From the NCBI RefSeq assembly GCF_965229915.1, contig NZ_CBDDJZ010000001.1:1550001-1614000 (forward strand): a stretch of DNA of 64,000 bases, written 5' to 3'. Source of the DNA: Marinoscillum sp965229915 (lineage in GTDB: Bacteria; Bacteroidota; Bacteroidia; Cytophagales; Cyclobacteriaceae). The notes below the pieces were generated by a model. The model was not told the DNA's origin, searched no databases, and saw only the letters and a program-made list of their open reading frames with translations. A program made the translations under genes and the position numbers. Below are positions 38,291 to 46,614 of this stretch, piece by piece. The number at the start of each line of letters is the position of its first letter. Positions within the stretch are counted from its first letter, which is position 1.

Positions 38291-40491
38291 CAGCTATCAC
38301 GAGTTACAGAAACGACACCCTGCACACGCTCAAGATTTTTAATCAATTGATCGACGTGTTGGGTATCACTGACATATAATTGGATTTCTCCTTCAAAAAT
38401 TCCTCCCTCTGTATTTATGGTGATAGACCTCATGTTCACTTTCAATTCCCCTGAGATAATACTAGAAACATCGTTTATCAAACCAATTCTATCAGTTCCA
38501 ATTATATGGAGACCTGCAAGGAATGTATTGTCCTGACTTGAGGTCCATTTAGCCTTAACGACTCTGTATCCATAATTAGATAAAAGCTCTGCAGCGTTTG
38601 GACAAGTCGTTCTATGGATCTTGATCCCATCATTTACAGTAACGAAACCAAACACATCATCTCCAGGAATGGGGTTGCAGCATTTGGCAAACTTATAATC
38701 CACTACATCCATGTCCTCTCCTATTAACAGAAGGTCATAGTCTTTTTCACGAACCTTCTTAATCTGAGACTGCATCGCCTTGGGGTCTGATACCCGGCGA
38801 TATTTAGGTTCTTTCTCTTTTTTCTCGTTGAATTTCTTAATTAACGAATGATCAATTTTGCCCTTACCTATGAGATAGAATAGATCGGTAGGGGTCTTTA
38901 CTTCGAAATGTGCTGTCAGCTGCTCAAGGGTCTCCTGGTTAAAAGGAACTTTCAGCTGTTTCAATTTGCGTTGAACAACTTCTCTTCCTTCGGCAGCATA
39001 TTGTTTTTTCTCCTCTTTCAGTGATTCTTTGATGCTTGACTTAGCTTTTGAGCTGACTACATATTTGAGCCAGTCTTCATTTGGTCGTTGTTTCTTTGAT
39101 GTCAGAATCTCAATTTGGTCTCCATTTTTCAGCACATAGTTAAGTGGGACTAACTTCTGGTTGACTTTAGCACCAAGGCACCTCGCTCCTACTTCAGTGT
39201 GGATATCGAATGCAAAGTCTAGAGCTGTGGCACCATTGGGCAATGTAATGAGGTCACCTTTGGGAGTGAAGGCAAATACTTCTTCTTGAAAAAGGTTGGA
39301 CCTAAAATCATCCACAAACTCGATTGCTGAAGCGTCGTTTTGTTCTAGTATTTCTCGGACTTTACCTATCCACATTTCCAATCCCTTATCAGCGTCTGGA
39401 TTCTTACTCTCTTTATATTTCCAATGTGCCGCATATCCTTTCTCTGCTATCTCATCCATTCGTCGGGTTCTGATCTGGACCTCTACCCATTGACCCTTTC
39501 CGCTCATGACAGTGGTATGAAGAGATTCATATCCATTCGCTTTTGGGATATTGATCCAGTCCCTCAACCGGTCTGGATTGGGTTGATAATAGTCCGTCAC
39601 TATAGAATACACCTGCCAACATGCCGCTTTTTCATTTTCTACTTCAGTGTCTATGATGATTCGAATGGCAAATAGATCATACACTTCTTCGAAGGGCACA
39701 TTCTGCTTTCGCATCTTATTGTTAATGCTATGTATAGATTTGGGACGACCTTTAATCTCATAATTGAAGCTCTGAGAATTCAGCTCTTCCTTAATTGGCT
39801 TAATGAAATTTCGAATGAATTTATTACGAGCGTCCTTTGTGGCATTGATCTTATTGGCAATATGACTGTAGGCTTCCTGATCCGTATACTTCAGGTAAAG
39901 ATCTTCCAACTCCGACTTGATTGCATAAAGACCTAGGCGGTGAGCTAGTGGTGCATATAAATAGATTGTTTCGTTAGCTATTTTTAGTTGCTTGTCTCTC
40001 GGCATGCTACCGAGTGTGCGCATGTTGTGCAGTCGATCTGCCAGTTTGATCAGAATGACCCTGACGTCTTCGGATAGGGTAAGGAGCATCTTTCTGAAGT
40101 TCTCGGCTTGTTGAGAGCTCCCCTGTTCAAATACCCCGGAGATTTTGGTAAGTCCATCAATAATTTTCCGAACCTTGACTCCATAGCCTTTCTCAATATC
40201 ACCAAGTGAGACTTCAGTATCTTCCACAACGTCGTGTAACAGCGCTGAAACGATGGAGGTAGTGCCAAGTCCAATTTCACTGACACATATTTGAGCTACT
40301 TCTAAAGGATGAAAGATATACGGTTCTCCAGATTTTCTACGCATGTCTTTATGCGCATCCATGGACATGTAAAATGCTTTTTTGATGACCTTGGCATCTC
40401 CGTCTTTGAGGATTGGCTTGGCATGCCTGAGAAGCTTCCGATACCTTCTTATGATCTCCTTTTTCTCTTCTTCTAAATCAACCTCAATCAT
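38290..40491 (-). CDS. relA: Bifunctional (p)ppGpp synthetase/hydrolase (RelA/SpoT homologue)
   Basis: This 733-residue Rel protein has the HD hydrolase domain with HPLEVAQI (H61) and LLHDVVEDTE (H86-D87), so the hydrolase site looks intact. The synthetase domain follows with YDLFAIRIII, GYESLHTTVM and VEVQIRTRRMDEIAEKGYAAHWKYKE. Then come the TGS domain (VFAFTPKGDLITLPNGATALDFAFDIHTEVG), a CC-type helical segment with CCNPIPGDDVFGFV, and an ACT domain (about 660-733). It makes and degrades the stringent-response alarmone that represses rRNA and purine synthesis. purA and the rRNA operon lie directly downstream on the same strand. Confidence 0.96.
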   Translation of the reverse strand: MIEVDLEEEKKEIIRRYRKLLRHAKPILKDGDAKVIKKAFYMSMDAHKDMRRKSGEPYIFHPLEVAQICVSEIGLGTTSIVSALLHDVVEDTEVSLGDIEKGYGVKVRKIIDGLTKISGVFEQGSSQQAENFRKMLLTLSEDVRVILIKLADRLHNMRTLGSMPRDKQLKIANETIYLYAPLAHRLGLYAIKSELEDLYLKYTDQEAYSHIANKINATKDARNKFIRNFIKPIKEELNSQSFNYEIKGRPKSIHSINNKMRKQNVPFEEVYDLFAIRIIIDTEVENEKAACWQVYSIVTDYYQPNPDRLRDWINIPKANGYESLHTTVMSGKGQWVEVQIRTRRMDEIAEKGYAAHWKYKESKNPDADKGLEMWIGKVREILEQNDASAIEFVDDFRSNLFQEEVFAFTPKGDLITLPNGATALDFAFDIHTEVGARCLGAKVNQKLVPLNYVLKNGDQIEILTSKKQRPNEDWLKYVVSSKAKSSIKESLKEEKKQYAAEGREVVQRKLKQLKVPFNQETLEQLTAHFEVKTPTDLFYLIGKGKIDHSLIKKFNEKKEKEPKYRRVSDPKAMQSQIKKVREKDYDLLLIGEDMDVVDYKFAKCCNPIPGDDVFGFVTVNDGIKIHRTTCPNAAELLSNYGYRVVKAKWTSSQDNTFLAGLHIIGTDRIGLINDVSSIISGELKVNMRSITINTEGGIFEGEIQLYVSDTQHVDQLIKNLERVQGVVSVTRDS

Positions 40492-40515
40492 TCATTAAAA
40501 TTTTTTTCAACACCC

Positions 40516-40545
40516 TTTGCAAAATTAATCTTTTATATATCTTTG
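40516..40545 (+). promoter_or_regulatory. tRNA-Leu promoter
   Basis: TTTG (40516-40519), 18 nt, TATCTTTG (40538-40545): an exact match in both boxes. Transcription would start near 40551, about 10 nt before the tRNA. Confidence 0.78.
40520..40527 (-). promoter_or_regulatory. -7 element of relA, abutting the tRNA-Leu -33
   Basis: On the minus strand TAATTTTG, 29 nt before the relA start. It directly adjoins the TTTG -33 box of the divergent tRNA-Leu promoter (40516-40519). No clear relA -33 box is visible. Confidence 0.5.
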
Positions 40546-40560
40546 CACTCCATTTCACCA

Positions 40561-40642
40561 GCGGATGTGGCGAAATTGGTAGACGCACTAGACTTAGGAT
40601 CTAGCGCCGCGAGGCATGGGGGTTCGAGTCCCTCCATCCGCA
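40561..40642 (+). tRNA. tRNA-Leu (anticodon TAG)
   Basis: This is an 82-nt class II tRNA: acceptor GCGGATG/CATCCGC, D-arm GGCGAAATTGGTAGACGC, anticodon stem CTAGA/TCTAG with loop CTTAGGA (TAG), a long variable arm CGCCGCGAGGCAT, and T-arm GGGGG-TTCGAGT-CCCTC. It reads CUN codons. It lies between divergent relA and the tig gene. Confidence 0.97.
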
Positions 40643-40729
40643 CTCAATAAAACAACCCTCTTCCTATTCTTGAAAACAATCGAGATTTGAAAGAGGGTTT
40701 TTATTTTATAAACATTAATACTTACCAAA

Positions 40730-42052
40730 TTGGAAATCACACTTGACAAAATCGACAAGACCACTGGTTTAATTAAAGTTAAATTAAACGAAGATGATTA
40801 CCAACCAGGAGTAAACGAAAAGATCAGAGATTATAGCAAGAAGGCTAATCTCAAAGGGTTTCGTCCTGGAAAGGTGCCCACGGGGTTAATCAAACAAATG
40901 TATGGTAAGTCCATCAAGGTGGAAGAAATCAATAAGCTGGTATCTGACAAGCTTAATTCCTACTTGAGAGAAAGTGACTTACTGTTCTTAGGTGAGCCTA
41001 TGCCTAGAGAAGAGGATTTCGAGTCTATCGATTTTGACACACAAAAGGATTTTGAATTTTCATATAATGTTGGATTTGCAGAGGACTTCACTCTACCAGT
41101 CGACAATAAGTTCAAGATCGATAAGCATTCAATCAAGATTGATGATAAGGTGATTGACGAAACAGTGGAGAATCTTCAACGACAGTTTGGTGATACCGAA
41201 ACGGCTGAGGTGTCTGAAAATGATGACATTATCTATGGCCCTATCCGATCCAAAGATGGCGAGATTGATAAAGAAATCAGCATTGACCTGAAAGACACTG
41301 AAAAGGCAGCCACCAAGAAGTTAACAGGTGTGAAGATCGAAGAAGATGTGGAGATCGATCCAAAGAAGCTTTACACTGACAGTCACAAACTACACCATCA
41401 GCTTGATATCTCTCATGAGGAGTTTGACAGTCTAAAAGGAAAGCTAACCTTTACAGTAAAGGGAATCTCCAGACAAAAACTTGCTGAGGTCAATCAGGAG
41501 TTGTTTGATAAAACTTTCGGTGAAGGTGCTGTGAAAGATGAGAAAGAATTCAGAGCAAAAGTAGCCGAGTCTGTAGAAGGAAACTTTAAAAACGAAGAGG
41601 AGCGTTACTTTGAGTACCAACTGAGAGAAAAGCTTATCGAAAAAGCAAAAATTAATATCCCTGATGAATTCTTGAAGGATTGGTTGGTAAAAACCAATGA
41701 TCAGATTACTCCAGAGATTTTGAAGGATGAATACACGACTTATGCTAATGAGTTAAAGTGGTCATTGATCCGTAACAAAATAGTAAAAGAGCAAGAATTC
41801 AAAGTAGAAAATGACGAAGTTGTCAATGAGGCCAAAGAATTGATCAAACAGCAATTTGGACAAGCTGGTCTCATGGGACAGATGGAAGACAAGCTAGACA
41901 TGTTTGCACAGAATTACCTACAAGCTGAAAATGGTGACAACTACATGAAAGTGTACAACCAAGTTCAGAACAAAAAAGTCTTCGATTATATCAAAGACAA
42001 TATCTCTGTGAAAGAGAAAAAGGTAACTATGGATGAATTCCGTAAACTTTAA
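40730..42052 (+). CDS. tig: Trigger factor
   Basis: This 440-residue ribosome-associated chaperone and prolyl isomerase binds nascent chains at the exit tunnel. It has the N-terminal ribosome-binding domain with GFRPGKVPTGLIKQMYG (the GFRxGKxP signature), a PPIase region in the middle (about 150-250), and a helical C-terminal domain. The start is TTG at 40730: no ATG lies nearby, and MEITLDKIDKTTGLIKVKLNEDDY is the family N-terminus. It is followed by a hairpin terminator and then clpP-clpX, the usual neighbourhood in many bacteria. Confidence 0.95.
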   Translation: MEITLDKIDKTTGLIKVKLNEDDYQPGVNEKIRDYSKKANLKGFRPGKVPTGLIKQMYGKSIKVEEINKLVSDKLNSYLRESDLLFLGEPMPREEDFESIDFDTQKDFEFSYNVGFAEDFTLPVDNKFKIDKHSIKIDDKVIDETVENLQRQFGDTETAEVSENDDIIYGPIRSKDGEIDKEISIDLKDTEKAATKKLTGVKIEEDVEIDPKKLYTDSHKLHHQLDISHEEFDSLKGKLTFTVKGISRQKLAEVNQELFDKTFGEGAVKDEKEFRAKVAESVEGNFKNEEERYFEYQLREKLIEKAKINIPDEFLKDWLVKTNDQITPEILKDEYTTYANELKWSLIRNKIVKEQEFKVENDEVVNEAKELIKQQFGQAGLMGQMEDKLDMFAQNYLQAENGDNYMKVYNQVQNKKVFDYIKDNISVKEKKVTMDEFRKL

Positions 42053-42086
42053 GGAAACTTAGTCCAACCGAAACGAGTTTATTAAG

Positions 42087-42118
42087 AGTCCTTAGTGCAT
42101 AAGGACTTTTTTTATTTT
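42087..42118 (+). terminator. Terminator after tig
   Basis: AGTCCTTA and TAAGGACT form an 8-bp stem with a 5-nt loop, followed by a run of T. The T-run overlaps a -7-like TATTTTTG at 42113-42120 that could serve clpP. Confidence 0.8.
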
Positions 42119-42143
42119 TGCCTAGTTAAGCTAAATTGAACAC

Positions 42144-42818
42144 ATGATCGATAAAGAAGAATTCCGAAAATTTGCCGTAAAAGGCCAAGGAATCAATGGT
42201 TTAACATTTGATTCCTATACAAATACCGTAGAAAACATGACCCGATCAGTAATCGAGGAGAGACCTACCCGGTTTGCTGAAATTGATGTTTTCTCCAGAC
42301 TTATCATGGATAGAATTATTTTCCTCGGCATGCAAGTGGAGGAGAATATTGCCAATATCATCACTGCTCAGCTTTTATTCCTGGAGTCTGTTGATTCCAA
42401 AAAAGACATCCTACTCTACATCAACAGCCCTGGTGGCTCCGTTTATGCTGGACTAGGTATGTATGACACCATGCAGCTAGTAAGCCCTGATGTGTGTACT
42501 ATCTGTACAGGTATGGCGGCTTCAATGGGAGCGGTACTCATGGCAGGAGGTGCTGATGGTAAGCGATCTGCTCTACCACACTCGAGAATCATGATTCACC
42601 AGCCAAGTGGTGGTATGCAAGGACAGTCTCGAGATATGGAGATCACTCTAAAGCAAATGCAAGAGCTGAGAAAAGATCTTTATACGATATTGGCCAACCA
42701 TACTGGAAAATCATACGAACAAATAGAACAAGACTCAGACAGAGATTACTGGATGAGAGCTTCGGAGGCCAAGGAATATGGCCTGATAGACGAAGTATTG
42801 GAACGAAATAAAAAGTAA
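42144..42818 (+). CDS. clpP: ATP-dependent Clp protease proteolytic subunit
   Basis: This 224-residue serine peptidase has the catalytic triad S127 (GMAASMGA), H152 (MIHQPSGG) and D201 (DSDRDYWM). The core begins about 30 residues in, so there is an N-terminal extension of roughly 25-30 residues relative to E. coli mature ClpP. It forms a tetradecamer docked to ClpX. The clpX ATG follows 1 nt after its stop, so the two are translated together. Its promoter may lie in the tig terminator region. Confidence 0.97.
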   Translation: MIDKEEFRKFAVKGQGINGLTFDSYTNTVENMTRSVIEERPTRFAEIDVFSRLIMDRIIFLGMQVEENIANIITAQLLFLESVDSKKDILLYINSPGGSVYAGLGMYDTMQLVSPDVCTICTGMAASMGAVLMAGGADGKRSALPHSRIMIHQPSGGMQGQSRDMEITLKQMQELRKDLYTILANHTGKSYEQIEQDSDRDYWMRASEAKEYGLIDEVLERNKK

Positions 42819-42819
42819 A

Positions 42820-44049
42820 ATGGCACAGGTAACGTGTAGCTTCTGTGGGAGGAATAAGAAGGATGTAGATCTGATGATCTCGGGGATTCACGCGCACATT
42901 TGTGATAAGTGTATTTCACAGGCGCAGCAAATTCTCAACGAGGAGCTAAAGACAAAAAACACAACAGAGAGTCCGAAATTCAACCTCATCAAGCCTGCGG
43001 ATATGAAATCGCATCTTGATGAATTTGTAATCGGTCAGGATGAGGCTAAACGCTACATATCTGTTGCTGTATATAATCACTACAAGAGACTCATGCAGAC
43101 CGAAAGCAAGGACGATGTGGTGATTGAGAAATCGAATATTGTGATGGTAGGTCAAACGGGAACAGGTAAAACCTATCTCGCAAGGACTTTGGCCAAGATT
43201 CTTCAAGTGCCTTTCTGCATTGCTGATGCGACGGTATTGACCGAGGCAGGTTATGTGGGAGAAGATGTAGAAAGTATTTTGACAAGATTACTCCAGGCAG
43301 CCAACTACGAAGTGGAGGCTGCTGAACGAGGGATCGTTTACATCGATGAGATTGATAAGATTGCCCGCAAGTCTGATAACCCGTCCATCACACGAGATGT
43401 GAGTGGTGAGGGTGTACAACAGGCACTGCTTAAGTTGCTAGAAGGTACTTCTGTCAATGTGCCACCGCAAGGTGGAAGGAAGCACCCGGATCAAAAAATG
43501 ATTACCGTAAACACAGAAAACATCCTATTCATCTGTGGTGGAGCATTTGATGGAATAGAGCGACATATAGCCAATCGACTGAACACACGGCCAATTGGTT
43601 TTGCGAGTAAGGAAGATTTTGACATGAGTCAAATTGACAAAGAAAACCTACTCCAGTACATCACGGCACAAGATCTAAAAAGCTTTGGCCTGATTCCTGA
43701 GCTAATTGGTCGTCTGCCTGTACTGACCCACTTAGACCCATTGAACAGTGACGCACTGAAGCGAATACTGACCGAACCAAAAAATGCGCTGATCAAACAA
43801 TATGAGAAGCTATTTGATATGGAAGAGGTGAAATTGACCTTTAAGTCTGACGCGCTTGATTACATTGTAGACAAAGCCATGGAGTTTAAGTTAGGTGCAC
43901 GTGGATTGAGATCCATATGTGAGGCCATAATTACTGATGCGATGTTTGAGATACCTTCTAGTAAGGATGTAAAAGACATGGAAATCACTAAAGATTATGC
44001 TGCAGAGAAGTTTGAAAAATCAAAATTCAACAAGCTACGAGCGGCTTAA
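42820..44049 (+). CDS. clpX: ClpX unfoldase
   Basis: This 409-residue AAA+ unfoldase has an N-terminal C4 zinc finger (C6, C9, C28, C31), Walker A GQTGTGKT (about 111-118), Walker B VYIDEIDKI, and sensor/ClpP-loop motifs. GARGLRSI near the C-terminus holds the sensor-2 arginine. It unfolds tagged proteins and feeds them to ClpP. It is cotranscribed with clpP. Its 3' end overlaps convergent lpxB by 15 nt. Confidence 0.98.
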   Translation: MAQVTCSFCGRNKKDVDLMISGIHAHICDKCISQAQQILNEELKTKNTTESPKFNLIKPADMKSHLDEFVIGQDEAKRYISVAVYNHYKRLMQTESKDDVVIEKSNIVMVGQTGTGKTYLARTLAKILQVPFCIADATVLTEAGYVGEDVESILTRLLQAANYEVEAAERGIVYIDEIDKIARKSDNPSITRDVSGEGVQQALLKLLEGTSVNVPPQGGRKHPDQKMITVNTENILFICGGAFDGIERHIANRLNTRPIGFASKEDFDMSQIDKENLLQYITAQDLKSFGLIPELIGRLPVLTHLDPLNSDALKRILTEPKNALIKQYEKLFDMEEVKLTFKSDALDYIVDKAMEFKLGARGLRSICEAIITDAMFEIPSSKDVKDMEITKDYAAEKFEKSKFNKLRAA

Positions 44050-45138
44050 GTCTACTATGATTTTAGCTGCATTTTTTGAGGCACTTTTCTGACCCAATAT
44101 TTTACGAATCTCCGAATAACCTTCGGAGATTCTTTTTTTGGCCTGCTCATCAGTGAGAAGAGTTTCTAGTTCAGCAACCACATTGGCAGAGTCGTATTCT
44201 CCCTGTATCAACTCTGCTACTACCTTTCTTCCCAACAGTAGATTGACTAATGATATAAACGGAATCTTCAGTAACAATTTTGCTGCTAGATAGGTGAGTA
44301 AGCTGGTTCGATAAACAACCACCTGTGGCACTCCAAGAAGGGCAGTTTCTAAGGTAGCCGTTCCGGATGTGACTACCGCGGCATCTGCTACACTCAATAC
44401 ATCATAGACCTTACCAGAAACCACATGCACATTTTCATATCTGATGAGAGACTTATACAACTCTTGATCCAGATTGTCTACTGCCGAGACTAGAAAGGTA
44501 TATTCTTCAAATACCACTACCAGTCGCTCAATGACCTCTATGGAGTTTTTCACTTCAGAGGGTCTGCTACCAGGAAGTACAGCTATTACTTTTTTATTTT
44601 CAAACTGGGCTTTGAACTGTTGATCGGCTTGATAGTTATTAATAGCATCCAGCACTGGATTTCCTACATAATCCACTTCCAGTGAGTGTTCCTGGTAGAA
44701 GTTTTTTTCAAATGGTAGAATAACCAGCATCCTATCTACCACCTTTTTGATCAGTTTGACGCGAGCCTTATTCCATGCCCATATTTTGGGTGAAATGTAA
44801 TAAACAGTTCTTATTCCTATTTTCTGAGCGTATTTGGCGATACGCATATTGAAACCAGGCGAGTCGATCAAGATCAAACAGTCCGGCCTAATCTCCTGGA
44901 TATGACGCTTACACTCCTTGAGCCGACCTAAAAGTCGAGACAGGTTAACTAATACTTCTGAAAATCCAATGAAATTAATAGAGCTGTAATCTGCTAAGAC
45001 TTCAGCTCCTGTTTGTCTGATATATGATCCTCCCCAAGCAAAAAACTTAGCGTCTTGATCAATCGCTTTGATCTCGTTAATTAAACTGGCCCCATGAAGG
45101 TCTCCAGAGCGCTCACCGACGAGGATAAAGTATTTCAT
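44035..45138 (-). CDS. lpxB: Lipid-A-disaccharide synthase
   Basis: This 367-residue family 19 glycosyltransferase condenses UDP-2,3-diacylglucosamine with lipid X in lipid A synthesis. Motifs include LVGERSGDLHGASL, FAWGGSYIRQTGAEVL, LIDSPGFNMRIAK, YYISPKIWAWNKARV, LPGSRPSEVKNSI and SGTATLETALLGVPQVVVYR. Length is typical (about 370-390). It starts 2 nt after the queD stop, so they form an operon. It shows that the cell has lipid A. Confidence 0.96.
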   Translation of the reverse strand: MKYFILVGERSGDLHGASLINEIKAIDQDAKFFAWGGSYIRQTGAEVLADYSSINFIGFSEVLVNLSRLLGRLKECKRHIQEIRPDCLILIDSPGFNMRIAKYAQKIGIRTVYYISPKIWAWNKARVKLIKKVVDRMLVILPFEKNFYQEHSLEVDYVGNPVLDAINNYQADQQFKAQFENKKVIAVLPGSRPSEVKNSIEVIERLVVVFEEYTFLVSAVDNLDQELYKSLIRYENVHVVSGKVYDVLSVADAAVVTSGTATLETALLGVPQVVVYRTSLLTYLAAKLLLKIPFISLVNLLLGRKVVAELIQGEYDSANVVAELETLLTDEQAKKRISEGYSEIRKILGQKSASKNAAKIIVDLSRS

Positions 45139-45140
45139 TG

Positions 45141-45560
45141 CTATTCCCCAAAGTACTCTACGTAGTTTCTTGGTGTTTCGTAAAGTTTGAGTTGATGCAA
45201 CTCACCATATTTGGCAATCTCCTCCACACCGGGCTTGAGTATTCGCCAAAACTCTATAATTAACGTTTCACAGCTCGCCAGCTTGTCCGTCATGAAGTCT
45301 ACATCCAGATTGAGATTTTTATGATCTACTTTTTCGATGATCTCATTTCTTATGAGAGTACTCAATTTCTTTAGATCCACCACAAATCCAGTGTCCGGGT
45401 CTGGAGTACCCTTGACAGTTACAATCAATTCGAAATTATGACCATGCCAGTTTTCGTTGGCACATGGACCAAATACCTCCACGTTCTTTTCCTTACTCCA
45501 AGCCGGATTATAAAGCTTGTGAGCCGCATTGAAATGCTCCTTCCTACTTACGTAAATCAT
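45141..45560 (-). CDS. queD: 6-carboxytetrahydropterin synthase / PTPS family (QueD-like)
   Basis: This 139-residue protein starts MIYVSRKEHFNAAHKL. The zinc histidines are in EHFNAAHKLYN and ENWHGHNFELIVTV, the catalytic cysteine in GPCANENWHGH, and later VDHKNLNLDVDF and CETLIIEFW, ending LYETPRNYVEYFGE. It acts in queuosine or pterin biosynthesis. An ATG 66 nt upstream (45626) gives a longer frame, but a promoter -7 box (45580-45587) lies between them, so 45560 is the start. It leads the queD-lpxB operon. Confidence 0.9.
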   Translation of the reverse strand: MIYVSRKEHFNAAHKLYNPAWSKEKNVEVFGPCANENWHGHNFELIVTVKGTPDPDTGFVVDLKKLSTLIRNEIIEKVDHKNLNLDVDFMTDKLASCETLIIEFWRILKPGVEEIAKYGELHQLKLYETPRNYVEYFGE

Positions 45561-45579
45561 ACTTCTGTAAATTGTGGCA

Positions 45580-45587
45580 CAAAGATA
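45580..45587 (-). promoter_or_regulatory. -7 element for queD-lpxB
   Basis: On the minus strand TATCTTTG lies 19 nt before the start codon at 45560, so it decides between two possible starts. Transcription would start near 45573. No -33 box is evident. Confidence 0.5.
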
Positions 45588-45631
45588 AAAGGAAATTGAT
45601 GCATACCCATGATGCCTTTTTTTCAAAAGAC

Positions 45632-45639
45632 TAATTTTG
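45632..45639 (+). promoter_or_regulatory. -7 element for hldD
   Basis: TAATTTTG ends 4 nt before the hldD ATG, which would make the transcript essentially leaderless. A -33 TTTG is not visible. Confidence 0.4.
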
Positions 45640-45643
45640 ACGT

Positions 45644-46534
45644 ATGATAATAGTCACAGGCGCAGCGGGATTTATTGGGAGTAATCTCATCTTGAAACTA
45701 AATCAACACAACTTTCACCATATTGTCGCTGTAGATAAATTTGATAACCCCGATAAGAATTCAAACTTAAGTAAGGCGAAGGTTTTGGCTACTATCGACA
45801 GAGATAGTTTCATCGCCTGGGCGAGAGATAATGCGGAGGCTATAGAATTTATATTTCATCTAGGAGCAAGGACAGATACCTTGGAGCAAAACATGGATCT
45901 TCTTCGTGAACTAAATACCGAATATACCAAGCGAGTTTGGGAGTTGTGCACGGAAGAACAAATACCCCTGATCTATGCGAGTTCAGCAGCTACTTATGGA
46001 GATGGTTCACTTGGATTCAGTGATGACAAGGATTTGTTACCTAGGCTTAAGCCATTAAATGCCTATGCTCAGTCCAAGCATGAGTTTGATTTGTGGGCTA
46101 TAACTCAGGAAAATCAACCTTTTTACTGGAGTGGCTTGAAATTCTTTAACGTGTATGGACCTAATGAAGAGCACAAAGGCAAGATGGCGTCAATGATTCA
46201 CCAGGCATTCATACAAATAGAATCTACAGGCAAGGTACGACTATTCAAATCTCACCATCCAGACTATGCTCATGGAGAACAAAAACGTGACTTCATCCAT
46301 GTGGATGAAGTCACTGATACTTTGATCAAGCTTATGCATCATCGAAAGAACCCTGGCATCTATAACCTGGGCACTGGCAAAGCCCGATCGTTCAATGAAA
46401 TGGTGCGCCAGGTATTTGAGTCACTCAACAAGCCAGTGTCTATAGAGTACATTGACATGCCAGAACATCTCAAAGATGCTTATCAGTACTTTACTGAGGC
46501 GGAGATGACTCAATTATACCCATCTATATCATAA
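45644..46534 (+). CDS. hldD: ADP-L-glycero-D-manno-heptose-6-epimerase family
   Basis: This 296-residue short-chain dehydrogenase-type epimerase has the NAD(P) motif VTGAAGFIGSNL at the N-terminus, FHLGARTDT, YASSAATYGDG, the catalytic Tyr and Lys in YAQSKHEFD, and FKSHHPDYAHGEQKRDFIHVDEV. That last motif is typical of HldD, which makes the heptose donor for LPS inner core. It sits beside lpxB, which supports an LPS role. E. coli HldD is 310 residues, so this one is slightly short but complete at both ends. Confidence 0.88.
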   Translation: MIIVTGAAGFIGSNLILKLNQHNFHHIVAVDKFDNPDKNSNLSKAKVLATIDRDSFIAWARDNAEAIEFIFHLGARTDTLEQNMDLLRELNTEYTKRVWELCTEEQIPLIYASSAATYGDGSLGFSDDKDLLPRLKPLNAYAQSKHEFDLWAITQENQPFYWSGLKFFNVYGPNEEHKGKMASMIHQAFIQIESTGKVRLFKSHHPDYAHGEQKRDFIHVDEVTDTLIKLMHHRKNPGIYNLGTGKARSFNEMVRQVFESLNKPVSIEYIDMPEHLKDAYQYFTEAEMTQLYPSIS

Positions 46535-46614
46535 GGAAGGTCTTTTTATTCTGGTCCTTTCAATATTCTCAATTATTATTGCGTTTTAATTACCGTCAAG
46601 TACTAACTAACAAT

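Noticed and set aside
45561..45626. Longer start for queD
   Set aside because: A promoter -7 element lies between this and the internal ATG, and the family begins at MIYVSRKEHFNAAH.
46579..46614. TTG start 36 nt upstream in the plug-domain gene
   Set aside because: The ATG at 46615 gives a proper signal peptide.
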